Shown piece by piece: positions 60,593 to 64,000 of a stretch of DNA of 64,000 nucleotides. Each line of letters begins with the position of its first letter. The first letter of the stretch is position 1. A program made the translations under genes and the position numbers. Under the pieces are notes generated by a model. That model worked only from the letters and a program-made list of their open reading frames with translations. It was not told the DNA's origin and searched no databases. Source of the stretch: Rubrivivax gelatinosus IL144. Its GTDB lineage: Bacteria > Pseudomonadota > Gammaproteobacteria > Burkholderiales > Burkholderiaceae_C. Location: the NCBI RefSeq assembly GCF_000284255.1, contig NC_017075.1:1674001-1738000 (forward strand), given 5' to 3'.

Positions 60593-61311
60593 GGCGTCGG
60601 CTCCCAGGGCTCGTCGCTGCCCAGCACCGAGGCGGCCTGGGTCCAGCGCGAGGCGATGCGCGCGTCGATCGAGCCGACGTCGGAGTCGACCAGCACGCCG
60701 CCGCGTTCGATGGTCTCGTCGGCCAGCAGCCGCGCGCCGCGCGCCGTCAGCGCCTCCTCGGCGCCTTCGGCGACCAGCGGCAGGTCGTTGGGGTGCACGC
60801 GCACGGTGATGTGGCGTGCGCTCAGCAGCACGTTGTTGACGGCCTCGGCGGCGACGCGCGCCACCAGCGAGGGGTCGACGCGCAGCTCGCTGCGCAGCAC
60901 CTGGCGCGCCAGCTGCACCGCGGTGCGGGCCACGGCCTCGGCGATCTCGGCGTCGAGCCGGTCGAGCTGGGCGTTGAAGCTGTTGACGACGGCGCCGACC
61001 TGCGAGGTCGCCTGCGCCGCGAAGCTCTGCTTGAAGCCTTCGAGCGCGACCAGCCCGTCGCGGTAGCCGTCGTGGTAGCCGGCCTGGCGCGCGGCGGCGA
61101 TCTTCGCCTGCCATTCCTCGGGCGTCGGCTCGGGCGGCGCGACCGGTTCGGCCGGCATCTCCGGCTCGGGCTCGCCGTGGAACGAGCCCGGCTTCCAGGC
61201 GGCGAAGTCGCCCAGCTCCTCGCGCGGGATGAAGCGCGTGTAGGCGCTCGCCGGCTTGCTGCCCTGCGGCGGCGGGACGTTGCGGAACCCGTGTTTAGAC
61301 GAACTGCTCAT
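60589..61311 (-). CDS. fliH: Flagellar assembly protein FliH
   Basis: A 240-residue regulator of FliI. The N-terminus is Pro/Glu-rich, and the C-terminal FliH domain has [45 protein letters not shown] followed by [11 protein letters not shown]. The ATG at 61311 is preferred to the GTG at 61317. Overlaps fliG by 17 bp. Confidence 0.94.
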   Translation of the reverse strand: MSSSSKHGFRNVPPPQGSKPASAYTRFIPREELGDFAAWKPGSFHGEPEPEMPAEPVAPPEPTPEEWQAKIAAARQAGYHDGYRDGLVALEGFKQSFAAQATSQVGAVVNSFNAQLDRLDAEIAEAVARTAVQLARQVLRSELRVDPSLVARVAAEAVNNVLLSARHITVRVHPNDLPLVAEGAEEALTARGARLLADETIERGGVLVDSDVGSIDARIASRWTQAASVLGSDEPWEPTP

Positions 61312-62302
61312 CACCACCGCTGCTCAGCATGATCTGCCCTTCGTCGGCGAGGCGGCGGACGGTCTTGAGCATTTCCTTCTGTTCGGCCTCGACCTCGGAC
61401 AGCCGCACCGGACCGCGCGACTCGAGGTCTTCGCGCAGCGTCTCGGCCGCGCGAGTGGACATGTTCTTGAAGATCTTCTCGCGCAGGCCCGGCGTGGCGC
61501 CCTTGAGCGCGACGATCAGCGACTCGGACTGCACCTCGCGCAGCAGCGCCTGGATGCCCTTGTCGTCGATCTTCTCCAGGTCGTCGAAGGTGAACATGTT
61601 GTCCATGATCTTCTGAGCCAGCTCGTTGTCGGCCTCGCGCACGAAATCGAGCACCGAGGTCTCCACCGAGCTTCCCAGCATGTTGAGGATCTCGGCGGCC
61701 GCCTTGACGCCGCCGAGCGTGCTCTTTTTCATGCGATCGCCGCCGGCGAGCACCTTGCTCATCACTTCGTTGAGGTCCTTGAGCGCCGCCGGCTGGATGC
61801 CGTCGAGCGTGGCGATGCGCACCAGCACCTCGTTCCTCTGGCGCTCGGTGAACTGCTTGAGCACTTCGGCGGCCTGGTCGAACTCCAGGTGCACCAGGAT
61901 CGCGGCGACGATCTGCGGGTGCTCGTGGCGCAGCAGCTCGGCCACCGAGCTGGCGTCCATCCACTTCAGGCTCTCGATGCCGGTGACGTCGCTGCCCTGC
62001 AGGATGCGGTCGATCAGCAGCGCCGCCTTGTCCTCGCCCAGCGCCTTGCGCAGCACCGACTTCACGTACTCGTCGGTGTCGGGCACGAGGATGTGCTCGC
62101 GCTCGGCGACCTCGGTGAACTTCTCCAGGATGGTGTCGACGCGCTCGCGCGGCACGGCCTTCATCTTGGCGATCGTCTCGCCCAGGCGCTGCACTTCCTT
62201 CGGGGCGAGGTGCTTGAAGACCTCGGCGGCCTCCTCCTCGCCCAGCGACATCAGCAGGATCGCGGCGTCTTCCAGCCCTTCGTCGTCCATCGGCGCAGCC
62301 AT
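61295..62302 (-). CDS. fliG: Flagellar motor switch protein FliG
   Basis: A 335-residue C-ring protein with three FliG domains. The middle-domain EHPQ motif (RHEHPQIVAAILV) that binds FliM is intact, and the C-terminal domain carries the charged torque helix in DDKGIQALLREV. Starts 12 bp after fliF. Confidence 0.96.
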   Translation of the reverse strand: MAAPMDDEGLEDAAILLMSLGEEEAAEVFKHLAPKEVQRLGETIAKMKAVPRERVDTILEKFTEVAEREHILVPDTDEYVKSVLRKALGEDKAALLIDRILQGSDVTGIESLKWMDASSVAELLRHEHPQIVAAILVHLEFDQAAEVLKQFTERQRNEVLVRIATLDGIQPAALKDLNEVMSKVLAGGDRMKKSTLGGVKAAAEILNMLGSSVETSVLDFVREADNELAQKIMDNMFTFDDLEKIDDKGIQALLREVQSESLIVALKGATPGLREKIFKNMSTRAAETLREDLESRGPVRLSEVEAEQKEMLKTVRRLADEGQIMLSSGGDEQFV

Positions 62303-62314
62303 CGGATTCTCCCG

Positions 62315-63979
62315 TCAGGCGGTTTCGCCGCTGACCCAGCCGCGCACGATGTTCGCGACGGCGGCCGGGTTCTCGCGCGCCAGCTTGCGCGCGGCTTCGA
62401 GCTTGTCGTTGGAGCGCGGGGCCTCCAGCGCCGGCAGCTGGTCCGGGCCCGGCAGCGCGGCGTCGCCGTCGACGAGCTCGTCGACCGTCTCGCCCTTGAG
62501 CGGCTCGGGCTTGGCGGTGGCGGCCTTGATCGCCGGGCGGATCAGCGTGAAGGCGACGATCAGCGCGACGAGCACCAGCGCCGCCGGCGTCGCGCCGCTG
62601 CGCAGCAGGTCCAGCACCCAGGGCTGCTGCCACAGCGGCACTTCCTCGGCCTCGGGCGCCTTCTCGACGCGGAACGGGGCGTTGACCACGCGCACCGAGT
62701 CGCCGCGCTCCTTGCTGAAGCCGATGCCCTGCTCGACGAGCGAGGTCAGCTTGTCCAGCTCTTCCTGCGACAGCGGCGTGCTCGTCGGCTTGCCCTTGGA
62801 GTCGGTGCCGGTGCGGTGGTTGACGACGACCGCGGCGTTCAGGCGGCGCACGATGCCGGTGGCGCCGCGCACCACGCGCACCGTCTTGTCGACTTCGTAG
62901 CGCGTCTCGGCGTCGCGCTGGGCGTTGCCGCCGCTGGCGCCGCCGTTCGTGGCCTGCAGCGCTTGCGCCGTGCCGTTGATCGGCGCCGAGGCCGGCACCG
63001 GCGGCTGGTTGCTGACCGCGCCGGGCACGCCGGTGGGCGTGTTGGCGCCGGGGCGGTTGGACTCGGAGACGCGCGAGGCGCGCACCGCGGCGGCGTTCTC
63101 GCCCTGGTTGGGCTTGAACTCCTCGGAGGTCTGCTCGGTCTGCGAGAAGTCGACCTCGGCGGTGACGGTGGCGCGCAGGTTGTCGCGACCGACCACCGGC
63201 TCGAGCAGGTCGTTGACGCGGCGCAGATAGGTCGCCTCGACCTCGCGCACGTACTGCAGCTGCTGGGTGTCAAGGCCCTGGGCGCTGTTGTCCTGGTTGG
63301 ACAGCAGCGTGCCGTCGCCGTCGAGCACGCTGACCGCCTTGGCGGCGAGCTCGGGCACGCTGGAGGACACCAGGTGCACGATGCCGGCGAGCTGGGCGCG
63401 GTCCAGCGTGTGGCCCGGGCGCAGCGTCAGCACGACCGAGGCCGAGGGCTTCTGCTGCTCGCGGAAGAAACCGTTCTGGTTGGGCAGCGCCAGGTGCACG
63501 CGCGCCGTCTCCACCGACGACAGCGTCTGGATGGTGCGCGTGAGCTCGCCTTCGAGCGCACGCTGCAGGTTGATGCGTTCCTGGCCCTGGGTCTGGCCGA
63601 AGGCCGTCTTGTCCAGCAGTTCGTAGCCGGTGATCGAGCCCTTGGGCAGGCCGGCGGCGCTGAGCTTCAGGCGCAGGTCGTAGACCTGGTTGGCCGGCAC
63701 CATGATCGTGCCGCCGCCTTCGCTGAAGCGGTAGGGCACGTTCATCTGGGCCAGCTTCTCGACGATGGCGCCGCCGTCCTTCTCGCCGACGTTGGCGAAG
63801 AGCACGCGGTACTCCTCCTGCTTCAGCGACATCGCCAGCACGACGACGATGGCCAGCAGCGCGGCGATGCCGACGCCGGCCATCACCTTGGTCTTCATCG
63901 GCAAGGCCGCGAGTCGCGCCACGAATCCGGGCGGGGTCTCGGGCACGAGCGGGGGTTGCGCAACGACGGCAGTCTCCAT
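62315..63979 (-). CDS. fliF: Flagellar MS-ring protein FliF
   Basis: A 554-residue MS-ring protein. A transmembrane helix at about residues 33-50 (VMAGVGIAALLAIVVVLAM) is followed by the ring-building domains (EYRVLFANVGEKDGGAIVEKLAQMNVPYRFSEGGGTIMVPAN) and the helix pair QGQERINLQRALEGELTRTIQTL. A second transmembrane helix at about 450-470 and a FliG-binding C-terminus end the protein. First gene of the operon in this window; upstream sequence is outside, so the promoter cannot be judged. Confidence 0.96.
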   Translation of the reverse strand: METAVVAQPPLVPETPPGFVARLAALPMKTKVMAGVGIAALLAIVVVLAMSLKQEEYRVLFANVGEKDGGAIVEKLAQMNVPYRFSEGGGTIMVPANQVYDLRLKLSAAGLPKGSITGYELLDKTAFGQTQGQERINLQRALEGELTRTIQTLSSVETARVHLALPNQNGFFREQQKPSASVVLTLRPGHTLDRAQLAGIVHLVSSSVPELAAKAVSVLDGDGTLLSNQDNSAQGLDTQQLQYVREVEATYLRRVNDLLEPVVGRDNLRATVTAEVDFSQTEQTSEEFKPNQGENAAAVRASRVSESNRPGANTPTGVPGAVSNQPPVPASAPINGTAQALQATNGGASGGNAQRDAETRYEVDKTVRVVRGATGIVRRLNAAVVVNHRTGTDSKGKPTSTPLSQEELDKLTSLVEQGIGFSKERGDSVRVVNAPFRVEKAPEAEEVPLWQQPWVLDLLRSGATPAALVLVALIVAFTLIRPAIKAATAKPEPLKGETVDELVDGDAALPGPDQLPALEAPRSNDKLEAARKLARENPAAVANIVRGWVSGETA

Positions 63980-64000
63980 GGCCGGCGATTCTTCGCTGGC

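Noticed and set aside
59183..61114. A 643-residue frame apparently fusing fliI with upstream sequence
   Set aside because: The upstream part is the out-of-phase reading of fliH; a normal fliI start lies at 60592.
1..64000. A CRISPR array
   Set aside because: No series of regularly spaced identical repeats with unique spacers was found.

Overview
The window is high-GC proteobacterial chromosome, most likely from a phototrophic or formerly phototrophic member of the Burkholderiales (Rubrivivax/Roseateles-like). The evidence is a Mg-chelatase set bchI-bchD-bchO, a betaproteobacterial-style xseB-ispA-dxs cluster, flagellar genes fliF to fliR and many NodT/RND-type envelope genes. The genus is inferred from gene content only.

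Layout. 1-2781: end of pgsA, a HU gene, tRNA-Val, the periplasmic chaperone gene ppiD and tRNA-His. 2765-23615: a genomic island of about 20.9 kb inserted in the 3' end of tRNA-His and bounded by a 24-bp direct repeat (2765-2788 and 23592-23615). Its order is a tyrosine integrase, a DUF927-type P-loop ATPase, an intact IS21-family element (7145-9385, with inverted ends and a 5-bp target duplication), a three-gene restriction-modification operon (beta-class adenine methylase, DUF3883 protein, helicase-nuclease), small regulators (winged helix, AlpA-like), a winged-helix protein flanked by a direct repeat, and then two reverse-transcriptase modules on the minus strand separated by the plus-strand antirestriction gene ardC. 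No capsid, tail, relaxase or type IV secretion gene is visible, so the island looks like a satellite or other integrative element carrying defence cargo.

23616-38000: TetR regulator divergent from a three-gene RND efflux pump, a second TetR gene, a hypothetical protein, an OmpW/OmpA-like barrel protein, a hybrid histidine kinase divergent from an OmpR-type regulator, a TPR protein, a SUI1/YciH factor and small proteins. 38071-45527: DUF3422 membrane protein, bchI-bchD-bchO, an AMP-forming acyl-CoA ligase and a ketopantoate reductase. 45588-48965 (minus): UspA-type stress protein, then an overlapping operon of Rieske oxygenase, EamA-type permease and rhodanese. 49191-53208: xseB-ispA-dxs and folE2. 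53230-63979 (minus): the contiguous flagellar operon fliF-G-H-I-J-K-L-M-N-O-P-Q-R.

The part most worth attention is 19541-23264. A retron-type reverse transcriptase (NAxxH and VTG motifs) and a second, non-retron reverse transcriptase are each preceded by a very short gene (50 and 47 codons). The two small products share a basic N-terminus, a Trp and an alignable hydrophobic helix, and both genes start behind the same GAAAGGAATCGT sequence. The first module also has an XRE regulator, a 17-bp palindrome next to its promoter and a roughly 270-nt leader rich in hairpins. The first RT carries an in-frame TAA followed by 52 codons that still read as an RT C-terminus. The pairing of RTs with related small membrane or amphipathic peptides is a candidate undescribed retron/DRT-like defence system.
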